Assembly: GCA_958510875.1 (NCBI GenBank) | Contig: OY294067.1 | Location: 107,106,921 to 107,170,920 of the forward strand | Reading direction: 5' to 3' | Length of the DNA stretch: 64,000 nucleotides | Origin: Endomychus coccineus | Lineage: Eukaryota; Arthropoda; Insecta; Coleoptera; Endomychidae | In this document: positions 43,464 to 56,687 of the stretch, piece by piece | Layout of the letters: each line of letters opens with the position of its first letter | Numbering within the stretch: the stretch's first letter is position 1 | Notes under the pieces: generated by a model | What the model saw: the letters and a program-made list of their open reading frames with translations, nothing else | Database searches by the model: none | What the model was told of the DNA's origin: nothing | Position numbers and translations under genes: made by a program

Positions 43464-45392
43464 CAGTGGCGGCTCGTGAACTTTTTGATAGAGGAGGCTG
43501 GACATAAAACGTTTTTGTAAAAATATACTATATTCAGTCAATTAATTTAACCTTCGCGCAGCGACCGTACCAGCTACTTCAGTGACAAAATTAATTGTTA
43601 CCCAGCAAGAACCAACGTGAACACCTTTAGTTTCTCTAGCCCACAAATTTTTTTTCGTTCGTTTTTTGTTTTTTATTTTTTTTGTATTTTTAATTTTTGT
43701 TCTTCTTTTTTTTGGAATTTTTCATATTTTGTTTTTTTTTATTAATTTTATCAACGTTTTTATATATTAACGAAATTCTACGGTCTTTAATTTGCGAAAA
43801 ATGATCAATAATATTATCATAAAATGCATCATTATGTTTTAAGTGTTTTACTAAATCTTTTTCAATAGATATTAAACTAACATTGTATAAACGATTTTGG
43901 CCCATTGTATTTCGCATATATGTTTTAATTCGTTTGAGAGTAGAAAATGATCTCTCCACCGATGCCGACGTGACAGGAATGCTGTCAAACAAAGTAGTTT
44001 ATAAAACTGAGGTAAGACTTGTTGCAAATCATTATCTATCATATATTTTATCATATCGGCGTGACTGTCGTACTGGCCTAAAATATCTTTATCCCAGTAT
44101 ACAACGCATAATTCATTGTGCAGCGCTATTTTATCAAAAAAATTATATTTTAGAACTAAGTTATCTGAAAGTGTATTGAGAAACTCTTTTGAAAAAGATT
44201 CGAAAAATCTTCTATTCGTCAAATCGAAAAACTTCAATTCATGTAAATCGGAAAATCGAATCTCAATATTTGACCTTCAATAGTATCTAAAATTTCATAA
44301 AAAAGTTGTTTATAATGTAATTTCTTGTCTACCAAATTATATGTTTCCCTCCCCTTCTCACGGGAGAAGCCTCATCACTTGAATAATTTCCAAATAAAAT
44401 ATTAAAATGAAATTCTGTATAACGGAAACATGAAATTTTATCAATGAGATGTTTTAAACGATCTCTTGAATGAATTATATTAGTGAATTTATGTTGTAAA
44501 ATTTGAAAAATAAGATCAGTTTGTTCAAATATTAATTTAAAAGTATCAAGAAAAAAAAAATTCTTCATTTTCTAAATAATATTTTCAACCAACAGCAGCA
44601 TTTAATGAAACCTGATCTGTTGAAAAGTCATCACTGTTTAATATAAAATCAAATGTTTCAATTAATTTGTCTTTATTTTTATGGATGGTAAACTAAACAT
44701 TGCACGTGATGTAAAATTCCATCGAGTTCGAGCATTACAGGGAACTCTGTTTCCTACTATGTTATTTAAAACTTACGTTCGTTTGTTTGAAGACCGTTTA
44801 AATGTCCCGCCATTACAGATGCCGTCGTAAGTCTGATTTATTCGCAAAGTCGAATCGTTGAAATGTTTCCATTAAAAAATTGAATAAACTGAACGCTGTT
44901 CTTCCCGAACTAACATCGTAGAACCCTAAAAATCTTTCCACTAGTTGTCCATTTTTACAATTAATAATTTACCGAACAGACGAATTCTAATCTAACCTTA
45001 TTTCGCGTGGTGTCACTCAACCATTATACCCGCATAAAACAAAACAAGCACTGACGCAACACGCATGTGTCATATTCCGTACCACACCGACTGTACTCGT
45101 ACTGCAGGCTAGCCTCCAGAGGGTGTTGCCGTTTCCGCTGCTTCACGCTATTTGGCGATTGACTGGTCTGAAAAACGGCAACTGTGTTGAACAACACATG
45201 CTCAGCGTTTGAGATATATAGAGTCTAGCCTCAGGGCACTGTTGCCAGATTAAAAATAACTACTGAGAACGGGGAATTAATTGTAAAATTTGAAAAATTA
45301 TTAGAGAAACAGGAAATAAAATGAAGAATATAAACAAGATACATTTGTGAGGAGGCTGAGCCTCCTTAGCCTCCTTCGAGGAGCCGCCACTG
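43464..45392 (-). mobile_element. hAT transposon with TIRs and 8 bp target duplication
   Basis: Both ends read CAGTGGCGGCTC inward (43464 and, reverse complemented, 45392). Directly outside both lies the 8-mer tttcaatc (43456-43463 and 45393-45400), the length expected for hAT insertions. After the left CAGTGGCGGCTCGTG comes aggaggct; the right end repeats aggaggctgagcctccttag, itself a small palindrome. Total 1929 bp. The flanks would rejoin cleanly upon removal. Confidence 0.95.
43690..45000 (-). pseudogene. hAT transposase (ZMYM1-like), frame-broken
   Basis: The minus-strand N-terminal portion near 44820-44770 contains ASVMAGHLNGLQ, the 'YDGAsvMaGhlnGlQ' motif. The middle is at 44329-44568 and 43872-44237. 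The C-terminal dimerisation region at 43690-43992 reads IPVTSASVERSFSTLKRIKT, YMRNTMGQNRL (the 'pvTsasaERsFS.Lk.IK..lRstm.q.RL' hallmark) and ends in a lysine/asparagine-rich tail. At least three frame breaks. It is better preserved than the plus-strand hAT at 2.9-4.9 kb, and of the same subgroup. Confidence 0.88.
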
Positions 45393-45626
45393 TTTCAATC
45401 ATGAGTAGCTATCAGATATCCTTCCTAGAGAGAAGCAGTTCTTGTTCCTTCAATTGTAAGGTGGACTCGTGCCAGTGCTATCTTCTAGAAAAATTCAAGC
45501 AAACTTTCGCCCCATCTATATTTATTCAGTTGCAAAGATTGACCAACACATTTATCTATTCACGGCAAACCAATCACAACAAATATATGTAATAAATTTC
45601 CAATCAAAATCAACATTCATTAAGTA

Positions 45627-46560
45627 TCACAAAGTATCTTGAGTAACAGTACAATAATTAATGCAGGTGATAAATATCACAAAAGATTCGTTAGTACCTT
45701 TAAATTCCGAAATTTTCGAATCAAAAATATTTATTCGCTTAACCAAACTATCAGCCTTACAAACTAACTGAGAAATGGGATCATTAAAGTCATAGTTAAT
45801 ACGATGAAAGGGTACAAAGGAAGTATCGAACTGACTATTTCTAGAGAAGATCCTCAACCGAATTGGGGCCACCAATGGCTGCATGATAACAAAATGTAGA
45901 AAGCACATATCAATTAGAATTCTCCTTGCTTCCAAAGAGTGTGAAGATGTTCTTCTTTTAATCCATTCATATTCATAATCCTCCCTCCGATAACCAGATT
46001 TAAAGGCTGCGTTCCTTAAATTCGTAAATCGGAGTAACCGTTCGATCGCTACGTTCACGTCTGAATTAAAAATATAGAAATATTTAGAGTTCCTATTTCT
46101 TATACGTTATGTGATACATGACTTACATTTTGAATAAATATATTTCGTGTTTATGATAAGATATACAAAAGTTCAAAAAATAAATATGTTTCTTTATTAC
46201 AAGCCTGTGCATTGTTAGTACTCGGAAGTACAAATTGAATGTTCAGGCCTAAAGTTAGAAAGTAACGAATTCAAGCCAAGTACCTTCATAGCTTTAGATT
46301 CAATTTGATTTGTAACTTGGAAATGTGATCTTATAATTCATCAGAACACCAAGATAAGATACTTCAGGTTTGATATTGAGTGGAGTATGATCAATTGAGT
46401 GCACAAAGTTTATGGGGTCTCTTTATCTTGTGAATGTGTTCATATGATACTTATTCATATTCGAAGTCATTCTAGTTTTCACAATTTGTTATTCATTAAA
46501 TACATTAAATACAAATTGTTTTGGTACCGCCACCAGGCTGCTGTCCAACAATATCCCCGT
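45627..46560 (-). pseudogene. Non-LTR RT C-terminal fragment at the duplication edge
   Basis: On the minus strand: MNKYHMNTFTR and PINFVHSIDHTPLNIKP, then EVSYLGVLMNYKITF and SKAMKVLGLNSLLSNFR (46480-46220). After a small deletion comes RFTNLRNAAFKSGYRREDYE, LEARRILIDMCFLHFVIMQP, FDTSFVPFHRINYDFNDPIS (46058-45770). This is the usual Jockey-type RT end ('leyasvvW' segment missing). The left duplication breakpoint falls inside it at 45763-45765, so only unit 1 keeps the final residues (…QLVCKADSLVKR). Confidence 0.8.
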
Positions 46561-47102
46561 CGTTTGTCTGAAACGCGTGAGATCTTTGAATCCACTCTTT
46601 GAATTGTGAAAGCTTCTTTCAGCGGAAGACTTTCAGTGGGACATCTATCTTCTGTTAGATGGTGTTTGGATTACTTGGTTCTCTAGCATCTCCAAACGGG
46701 GTTCCTATACCTCTGGCGTAGATGGTACAATAGTGACATCTTCGTCCTGTTCGTTGCACTGATGAGCTCATGAGAACGAGGCTGCTGCCTGGGACTGATC
46801 TCAAGATCTTAACTCAATTGATTAGAAGTTTACAAATTCGTTTCCGGTCAACAATGTGAGTTCATTTTGAAATAAATTATACAATTTGCTTAAAGGCGAC
46901 GATATTATGATGTATTGTGTAGAACATACTTGTTAACAATATTTGAAACATGTCTCATTACTTCCTACAAGATATAAGTAGATTATTCAGAAAAGAGTAT
47001 GAATAATTTAAATGTGTGAGTGAATCCACTCTTGAATAATAGACTTCCGGGGATAGCTAGTCTTGAAAAGTATTGGCTTCTGGGCAGGCTTGAGGTTTCA
47101 GC

Positions 47103-47165
47103 TCAAGCCTCAAGCGTACCCTGAAGATGCCACCTGTAATGATTGGCGAAACGTCGGCATTAAAT
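47103..47165 (+). ncRNA. Hammerhead-type motif, PLE terminus (unit 1)
   Basis: Core CTGAAGA at 47121-47127, stem II GCCA…TGGC, core GAAAC and cleavage triplet in GAAACGTC at 47148-47155, again with the ACGT palindromic stem III. Stem I pairs CC with GG and then only weakly, so activity is less certain than at 8361-8415. The surrounding sequence is homologous to 37254-37440. Confidence 0.6.
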
Positions 47166-47419
47166 CGTGCTATTGTGGCAAGGAATCCATCCGGAAACCG
47201 AAAATTGTCATGAATATCCACTGCAATATCATCAAATATTCACCTCATTCTAGAACAGGTATATTTAATTGAAAATATAAGCGACCAGCGGCAGAATTTC
47301 AGCATTTTATTGGGGTCGGGGTCTTTTATTCATGTTTAATGAGGGGAGGTTCATAAAATACACAATTTTAGAGGCATTTTTCATTCGACCATAATCATTT
47401 TCAAATGTAAAGGAATAAA

Positions 47420-47842
47420 TCTACCATAGCCATCGGTAGAACCCTATAACCTTTCAACCGGGTAATATAAGCTTCTTCAAGTATTTGCTCTTGATCCAGT
47501 TTATGCGACACATCTGAAGTGAAAATTCCATGGATGAAATTAGATAGCAAAGCAAACTAAATACCGGCTACCATACCTTTGTTTGTAACAATCCCCAATA
47601 CATTACTGATTTTTCATTCGTATCGAAGCTATTCATTGAACGAAGAGTGATATCATTCTTGGAAATCAACATATTCCATGGCGACATGAACTCTAATTTA
47701 CATCTATCTAAACCATCAAGAAGAATCAATATTTCTTGTGCATTAAAATCGCTGATGAGTCGAAGAGAGCGAAACAGCTGTCTGGAACTATTAATTCCCA
47801 ATGTTATGGATCGATCTAGATTAGATTTGTTATCTAAATTTT
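47420..47842 (-). pseudogene. Unrecognised protein remnant (unit 1)
   Basis: The minus strand reads NKSNLDRSITLGINSSRQLF, RSLRLISDFNAQEILILLDG, LDRCKLEFMSPWNMLISKND and SVMYWGLLQTK, then a frame break with a stop, and FALLSNFIHGIFTSDVSHKL, DQEQILEEAYITRLKGYRVL, PMAMVDLFLYI and a stop near 47420. The change at the break differs between units (GTATGG here, GTAAGG in unit 2). It looks like real former coding sequence, either host or transposon. LLDGLD superficially recalls NACHT proteins, but no other NACHT motif is present. Confidence 0.45.
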
Positions 47843-48436
47843 AAAAACATATTCGAATGTGATGTTCGCAAAATAACGGAGCATATCAGACATCAGGGAG
47901 TAGTCATGTCTACAAGCCTATATTCAACCATCATTTTCTTCCGGATTATCAGTTAGGGAAACATTTGATTCATTCTTGACGATTCTGGATACAAATTCTT
48001 CACGAATGCTATTACATTCTTGTATTTTCTTGTGTTGCAACATATACATACAGTATTCTACACAAATTCTTTTACTATTTGATTGATCGACAGTACTTCA
48101 CAATTCCACTGATATCTGATATGGTTTTTCCTAAATACTCTAGTTGCATGAGCTGGCTGAACTTATTTTGATACCTTTTAGAATTCAGCAAAGAAATATC
48201 AGATATCTTCAAATCGAACATGGTAATGTCCCTGATGATATAATAATATTAAAATGTTATCCAAAGTTATTATGGTTTGTAACTAAAACGTGAGCATGAA
48301 ATGTAAACCATATTGACATTGATCTGTTCATACGCTTATATCCAACGGATAATTTGATATGATATGGTAAACATGATAACGAGCATAGACGTGCCTACAT
48401 CGTAGAGTAACTTGAAAAGCTGAACACAAAACATGA

Positions 48437-48682
48437 TTATAGAGGGCAGTTCCGTTGCTTCAAAGATTGAAGTGTGTGTAGATCGACGTAAACAGATATA
48501 ACTAAGAGGGTGGATAGCAAGAGCATTGCTTCGTCAACATTTCCCAATAAAATAAATAGCATTTGAAGAACTTTTATAATCCATGGTATGATAAATTGAT
48601 AGATTAGCAAATTCTTACTGAGCCTATATCGTTCCATGATGTGCATTCTATTTATTGTAGTAGTTTCAGAATAAATTTTCAA
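48437..48682 (-). other. Unrecognised frame with hydrophobic segment (unit 1)
   Basis: 81 codons: RYRLSKNLLIYQFIIPWIIK, VLQMLFILLGNVDEAMLLLS and TLLVISVYVDL form one or two possible membrane helices. It could be an exon piece of a membrane receptor, but no family signature is present and no clear splice sites frame it. Conserved identically in unit 2 (53810-54055), which says little because the duplication is recent. Confidence 0.25.
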
Positions 48683-48684
48683 AG

Positions 48685-51130
48685 CTTGCGAATCAAAACG
48701 AGGTGAGTGATGTATGTAGCTTTTTGTTTATTGGTTATTCAGAAACATACTGTGATCATTATTTCAAAGTTAACAACATTACCAATATTCAAATGAATTA
48801 TACAGATTGAGTCGAAAAGCCCGGTACGTTGTAATTTGATAATTACGACAAAGAATCGACGTAGATGGGGATAGCATATATCCCTAACCTGTAACAGAAT
48901 GGGGGTGATTAATAAAGCGCATGTCAGTTCTCCTTATCCCCCTTAACTCACGATATCGATAATTCCCAAACCTTCGTACACCCTTACGTCTCCTGTGAAG
49001 TATTGACTGTTCTAGTCTAGGTAGGAGAGCCACCGACACCGAAGAATGGACGGCCGATCTGTGCAATGAACAGTTCCCTTCCTATTTCGTTCAATTTCTT
49101 CTCCTAGTCTATCTTATCGAACAATACAATGTATCTGGCTTGCTTACACACTCACAAGACTCCTCTATAAATCGCTCGATCTGACTATATAAATATACAG
49201 AGTTCGTCTTGTAGTAGGAGCTTCCGAGAATGAAATATCAAGATATTAACTTTTCTGGTACACCCTCGGCGGAATACAAGTTGAGAAACGGTTTAATGTT
49301 CGATTATCACATATGATGTAGGCTTGTTGCGGACTAATCATGTGCATCTGTTGGATTATAGGCATGACGAATCAGAAGAGCCGTTTCACAAAACTGGTAT
49401 CGAACCGATTTTCGGTCCTCCCAGAACCAGTTATGAGAACAGCTTTCATCTCATTCCACATATTAGGCCAGTCAAAAATCGGAGAAAATAGTTTTTTTGC
49501 GGCTAACGCGATTTTATGGTCAATTCCTATGAAAAAAGTGGCGTTAAAAACGATGGTCAAAAATTATCTTGAGCTTGTGCTATTGCTTATATCTGCGTTT
49601 TAGTTATCGAAAAATACGTATAAAACTATAAAACAGAAACTGTTTGAGATAATTGTATTGCTTGGTGATAAATATTATCAGAACGTGTCGACCCATTTGC
49701 TCCTTCCAATTAATTGTTATTAACAAATTAATGGTGCTTACAAAACAAATTTTTTTCTCCGAATGTATCTGCTCAATCGTTTCGTAATACACGTGACAAA
49801 CTACATTTTGACCATAGATTATGCCATTTTTTTCGCGACTCATGCTATTAATATATTTACTGGAATCGTCCTATAATGATAATATTATTAAAGTTTCACT
49901 CAAAGAAACTCAGTTGAGTGTAAATCAATTCGATAATGTGACAAATATGCACTTATATATAACATTAATTCGACAAATTCGAAGATTCAATATAATCAAC
50001 AATTTAACGAGATACATTCAACTGAGCATCTTCACGTGAACTAACATTGACGACATTCATGATCTGCAGCTGATCGATGAGAGTGGAGAAAGCCATAGCT
50101 CAGTCAAAAAAACATATTATATGAATAATACCCATAGTTGACCTCTGCCAGAAATTCAAAAAATTTTCGAAAAAAGTCGCGCGCGCATTACAACATTAGA
50201 TGAAATATGATCTTTTATACTCCCCATATCCTTATCTCGCGCGCGATGTCTTAGCAGTATGAAACGTGTATAGTTTTCAAGCAGTGCTCAGTTGCTTACG
50301 TTTCTTAAATTGACCATATATATCGATATAATCAAAAATCTACTAACGTATTTTGAACTTGAGCTATTATGACTTTACTTAACACATCTGGAACAATATC
50401 TCGAGTGCTACTCATCGGATCACGATAATCCTTAGGCCAAGATATGAGTTTCTGAGAAACTAAAGTTCTAGTTCCACCATCGTTTTCAGCTTCATTTTTT
50501 GTATAAGAATAAAATATGATCACCTAAGCCTAGAAAACAAACATTTTTGAAACCTATTGACTGGCGTATATAATCAGGAACAGTCACAAACTAAATCTCA
50601 ACGATACAATTCACGTTATATTATGACTGAAAACTAGACATTTCAAACTTTAATATGTTCAGGAAAATACATGCAGGAAGTATCGTTGATAAATCACAAT
50701 TATGTACTAAAAATTGATCAAACACAAAAGTTCTTCTCTAATTATCTGATGTATATTTGAAACTGGATTCATTCAGAATCGATTCTGTTGAAGTTTCTAA
50801 TTAGAAACCGATTCTAAGCAAAGCACTCGTAGAAATGATTTCTTAGTGACGGGAATTTTATATGTTGAAAACAATTGGTGTATTCCTGATAAATAATATC
50901 ACCGTACATTCTGAGGTAACTATTGCTGATAAAGATAATGAATTATATTTCTACATGTGTATCATGAATGTTATTTAGATACGTCTTCACAAGGATGCAT
51001 TTCCCGTGATAAATTCATATGTCCTTCCTATGAGATATTTGCAAGAGCTTCAGGAACAAATTGTCCATTAGGAATTTGTAACGAAGGGTGTATTGTGTAT
51101 TCTAGAACAATTACTACTTAAACCACTCTC
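48685..51130. other. Rest of unit 1: several short frames, none recognised
   Basis: Frames at 48884-49066 (minus), 49340-49603 (plus), 49821-50039 (plus) and 50332-50523 (minus; GGTRTLVSQKLISWPKDYRD) have no recognised family. A CG-rich palindromic word gcgcgcgc occurs near 50180 and again near 50240, unusual for this AT-rich region. Confidence 0.3.
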
Positions 51131-51138
51131 AAAATTAC

Positions 51139-54100
51139 TAACTGAGAAATGGGATCATTAAAGTCATAGTTAATACGATGAAAGGGTACAAAGGAAGTAT
51201 CGAACTGACTATTTCTAGAGAAGATCCTCAACAGAATTGGGGCCACCAATGGCTGCATGATAACAAAATGTAGAAAGCACATATCAATTAGAATTCTCCT
51301 TGCTTCCAAAGAGTGTGAAGATGTTCTTCTTTTAATCCATTCATATTCATAATCCTCCCTCCGATAACCAGATTTAAAGGCTGCGTTCCTTAAATTCGTA
51401 AATCGGAGTAACCGTTCGATCGCTACGTTCACGTCTGAATTAAAAATATAGAAATATTTAGAGTTCCTATTTCTTATATGTTATGTGATACATGACTTAC
51501 ATTTTGAATAAATATATTTCGTGTTTATGATAAGATATACAAAAGTTCAAAAAATAAATATGTTTCTTTATTACAAGCCTGTGCATTGTTAGTACTCGGA
51601 AGTACAAATTGAATGTTCAGGCCTAAAGTTAGAAAGTAACGAATTCAAGCCAAGTACCTTCATAGCTTTAGATTCAATTTGATTTGTAACTTGGAAATGT
51701 GATCTTATAATTCATCAGAACACCAAGATAAGATACTTCAGGTTTGATATTGAGTAGAGTATGATCAATTGAGTGCACAAAGTTTATGGGGTCTCTTTAT
51801 CTTGTGAATGTGTTCATATGATACTTATTCATATTCGAAGTCATTCTAGTTTTCACAATTTGTTATTCATTAAATACATTAAATACAAATTGTTTTGGTA
51901 CCGCCACCAGGCTGCTGTCCAACAATATCCCCGTCGTTTGTCTGAAACGCGTGAGATCTTTGAATCCACTCTTTGAATTGTGAAAGCTTCTTTCAGCGGA
52001 AGACTTTCAGTGGGACATCTATCTTCTGTTAGATGGTGTTTGGATTACTTGGTTCTCTAGCATCTCCAAACGAGGTTCCTATACCTCTGGCGTAGATGGT
52101 ACAATAGTGACATCTTCGTCCTGTTCGTTGCACTGATGAGCCCATGAGAACGAGGCTGCTGCCTGGGACTGATCTCAAGATCTTAACTCAATTGATTAGA
52201 AGTTTACAAATTCGTTTCCGGTCAACAATGTGAGTTCATTTTGAAATAAATTATACAATTTGCTTAAAGGCGACGATATTATGATGTATTGTGTAGAACA
52301 TACTTGTTAACAATATTTGAAACATGTCTCATTACTTCCTACAAGATATAAGTAGATTATTCAGAAAAGAGTATGAATAATTTAAATGTGTGAGTGAATC
52401 CACTCTTGAATAATAGACTTCCGGGGATAGCTAGTCTTGAAAAGTATTGGCTTCTGGGCAGGCTTGAGGTTTCAGCTCAAGCCTCAAGCGTACCCTGAAG
52501 ATGCCACCTGTAATGATTGGCGAAACGTCGGCATTAAATCGTGCTATTGTGGCAAGGAATCCATCCGGAAACCGAAAATTGTCATGAATATCCACTGCAA
52601 TATCATCAAATATTCACCTCATTCTAGAACAGGTATATTTAATTGAAAATATAAGCGACCAGCGGCAGAATTTCAGCATTTTATTGGGGTCGGGGTCTTT
52701 TATTCATGTTTAATGAGGGGAGGTTCATAAAATACACAATTTTAGAGGCATTTTTCATTCGACCATAATCATTTTCAAATGTAAAGGAATAAATCTACCA
52801 TAGCCATCGGTAGAACCCTATAACCTTTCAACCGGGTAATATAAGCTTCTTCAAGTATTTGCTCTTGATCCAGTTTATGCGACACATCTGAAGTGAAAAT
52901 TCCATGGATGAAATTAGATAGCAAAGCAAACTAAATACCGGCTACCTTACCTTTGTTTGTAACAATCCCCAATACATTACTGATTTTTCATTCGTATCGA
53001 AGCTATTCATTGAACGAAGAGTGATATCATTCTTGGAAATCAACATATTCCATGGCGACATGAACTCTAATTTACATCTATCTAAACCATCAAGAAGAAT
53101 CAATATTTCTTGTGCATTAAAATCGCTGATGAGTCGAAGAGAGCGAAACAGCTGTCTGGAACTATTAATTCCCAATGTTATGGATCGATCTAGATTAGAT
53201 TTGTTATCTAAATTTTAAAAACATATTCGAATGTGATGTTCGCAAAATAACGGAGCATATCAGACATCAGGGAGTAGTCATGTCTACAAGCCTATATTCA
53301 ACCATCATTTTCTTCCGGATTATCAGTTAGGGAAACATTTGATTCATTCTTGACGATTCTGGATACAAATTCTTCAGAATGCTATTACATTCTTGTATTT
53401 TCTTGTGTTGCAACATATACATACAGTATTCTACACAAATTCTTTTACTATTTGATTGATCGACAGTACTTCACAATTCCACTGATATCTGATATGGTTT
53501 TTCCTAAATACTCTAGTTGCATGAGCTGGCTGAACTTATTTTGATACCTTTTAGAATTCAGCAAAGAAATATCAGATATCTTCAAATCGAACATGGTAAT
53601 GTCCCTGATGATATAATAATATTAAAATGTTATCCAAAGTTATTATGGTTTGTAACTAAAACGTGAGCATGAAATGTAAACCATATTGACATTGATCTGT
53701 TCATACGCTTATATCCAACGGATAATTTGATATGATATGGTAAACATGATAACGAGCATAAACGTGCCTACATCGTAGAGTAACTTGAAAAGCTGAACAC
53801 AAAACATGATTATAGAGGGCAGTTCCGTTGCTTCAAAGATTGAAGTGTGTGTAGATCGACGTAAACAGATATAACTAAGAGGGTGGATAGCAAGAGCATT
53901 GCTTCGTCAACATTTCCCAATAAAATAAATAGCATTTGAAGAACTTTTATAATCCATGGTATGATAAATTGATAGATTAGCAAATTCTTACTGAGCCTAT
54001 ATCGTTCCATGATGTGCATTCTATTTATTGTAGTAGTTTCAGAATAAATTTTCAAAGCTTGCGAATCAAAACGAGGTGAGTGATGTATGTAGCTTTTTGT

Positions 54101-56511
54101 TTATTGGTTATTCAGAAACATACTGTGATCATTATTTCAAAGTTAACAACATTACCAATATTCAAATGAATTATACAGATTGAGTCGAAAAGCCCGGTAC
54201 GTTGTAATTTGATAATTACGACAAAGAATCGACGTAGATGGGGATAGCATATATCCCTAACCTGTAACAGAATGGGCGTGATTAATAAAGCGCATGTCAG
54301 TTCTCCTTATCCCCCTTAACTCACGATATCGATAATTCCCAAACCTTCGTACACCCTTACGTCTCCTGTGAAGTATTGACTGTTCTAGTCTAGGTAGGAG
54401 AGCCACCGACACCGAAGAATGGACGGCCGATCTGTGCAATGAACAGTTCCCTTCCTATTTCGTTCAATTTCTTCTCCTAGTCTATCTTATCGAACAATAC
54501 AATGTATCTGGCTTGCTTACACACTCACAAGACTCCTCTATAAATCGCTCGATCTGACTATATAAATATACAGAGTTCGTCTTGTAGTAGGAGCTTCCGA
54601 GAATGAAATATCAAGATATTAACTTTTCTGGTACACCCTCGGCGGAATACAAGTTGAGAAACGGTTTAATGTTCGATTATCACATATAATGTAGGCTTGT
54701 TGCGGACTAATCATGTGCATCTGTTGGATTATAGGCATGACGAATCAGAAGAGCCGTTTCACAAAACTGGTATCGAACCGATTTTCGGTCCTCCCAGAAC
54801 CAGTTATGAGAACAGCTTTCATCTCATTCCACATATTAGGCCAGTCAAAAATCGGAGAAAATAGTTTTTTTGCGGCTAACGCGATTTTATGGTCAATACC
54901 TATGAAAAAAGTGGCGTTAAAAACGATGGTCAAAAATTATCTTGAGCTTGTGCTATTGCTTATATCTGCGTTTTAGTTATCGAAAAATACGTATAAAACT
55001 ATAAAACAGAAACTGTTTGAGATAATTGTATTGCTTGGTGATAAATATTATCAGAACGTGTCGACCCATTTGCTCCTTCCAATTAATTGTTATTAACAAA
55101 TTAATGGTGCTTACAAAACAAATTTTTTTCTCCGAATGTATCTGCTCAATCGTTTCGTAATACACGTGACAAACTACATTTTGACCATAGATTATGCCAT
55201 TTTTTTCGCGACTCATGCTATTAATATATTTACTGGAATCGTCCTATAATGATAATATTATTAAAGTTTCACTCAAAGAAACTCAGTTGAGTGTAAATCA
55301 ATTCGATAATGTGACAAATATGCACTTATATATAACATTAATTCGACAAATTCGAAGATTCAATATAATCAACAATTTAACGAGATACATTCAACTGAGC
55401 ATCTTCACGTGAACTAACATTGACGACATTCATGATCTGCAGCTGATCGATGAGAGTGGAGAAAGCCATAGCTCAGTCAAAAAAACATATTATATGAATA
55501 ATACCCATAGTTGACCTCTGCCAGAAATTCAAAAAATTTTCGAAAAAAGTCGCGCGCGCATTTCAACATTAGATGAAATATGATCTTTTATACTCCCCAT
55601 ATCCTTATCTCGCGCGCGATGTCTTAGCAGTATGAAACGTGTATAGTTTTCAAGCAGTGCTCAGTTGCTTACGTTTCTTAAATTGACCATATATATCGAT
55701 ATAATCAAAAATCTACTAACGTATTTTGAACTTGAGCTATTATGACTTTACTTAACACATCTGGAACAATATCTCGAGTGCTACTCATCGGATCACGATA
55801 ATCCTTAGGCCAAGATATGAGTTTCTGAGAAACTAAAGTTCTAGTTCCACCATCGTTTTCAGCTTCATTTTTTGTATAAGAATAAAATATGATCACCTAA
55901 GCCTAGAAAACAAACATTTTTGAAACCTATTGACTGGCGTATATAATCAGGAACAGTCACAAACTAAATCTCAACGATACAATTCACGTTATATTATGAC
56001 TGAAAACTAGACATTTCAAACTTTCATATGTTCAGGAAAATACATGCAGGAAGTATCGTTGATAAATCACAATTATGTACTAAAAATTGATCAAACACAA
56101 AAGTTCTTCTCTAATTATCTGATGTATATTTGAAACTGGATTCATTCAGAATCGATTCTGTTGAAGTTTCTAATTAGAAACCGATTCTAAGCAAAGCACT
56201 CGTAGAAATGATTTCTTAGTGACGGGAACTTTATATGTTGAAAACAATTGGTGTATTCCTGATAAATAATATCACCGTACATTCTGAGGTAACTATTGCT
56301 GATAAAGATAATGAATTATATTTCTACATGTGTATCATGAATGTTATTTAGATACGTCTTCACAAGGATGCATTTCCCGTGATAAATTCATATGTCCTTC
56401 CTATGAGATATTTGCAAGAGCTTCAGGAACAAATTGTCCATTAGGAATTTGTAACGAAGGGTGTATTGTGTATTCTAGAACAATTACTACTTAAACCACT
56501 CTCAAAATTAC
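51139..56511. repeat. Tandem segmental duplication, unit 2 (5373 bp)
   Basis: Second head-to-tail copy. It carries the same features as unit 1 at +5374: the RT fragment, now truncated at 51137, the hammerhead motif, and the unrecognised frames at 52942-53175, 53810-54055 and 55705-55896. It ends at ctctcaaaattac, after which unique sequence (aaataaattcactgc) begins. Confidence 0.97.
52477..52539 (+). ncRNA. Hammerhead-type motif, PLE terminus (unit 2)
   Basis: Identical to the unit 1 motif, with CTGAAGA at 52495-52501 and GAAACGTC at 52522-52529. Confidence 0.6.
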
Positions 56512-56687
56512 AAATAAATTCACTGCATCTTAAGTTTATCCTCTTTGTTTCCCTCTTCTATGTAAGGAAGAGGAAATTAATAAGAAAAAAGTAGTGAACT
56601 ATTGTACAACATATACAAATGACGCCAGCTTGTGGCCAGAACGTTTTAATTATGATGCAAAAGTATAACAGAAGCACTGCAGAAATA

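Larger units (their letters stand above)
45765..51138. repeat. Tandem segmental duplication, unit 1 (5374 bp)
   Basis: Every open frame in 45.8-50.5 kb recurs downstream at an offset of 5374 bp, dropping to 5373 after a one-base deletion near 53375. Reading line by line I count about 15 substitutions and that one deletion, roughly 99.7% identity. At the internal junction (51137-51138) ctctcaaaattac meets ctaactgagaa with a 2 bp AC overlap. Confidence 0.97.

Noticed and set aside
47568..47801. NACHT-type NTPase (LILLDGLDRC)
   Set aside because: Only a Walker-B-like string is present; no P-loop or other NACHT motif nearby.
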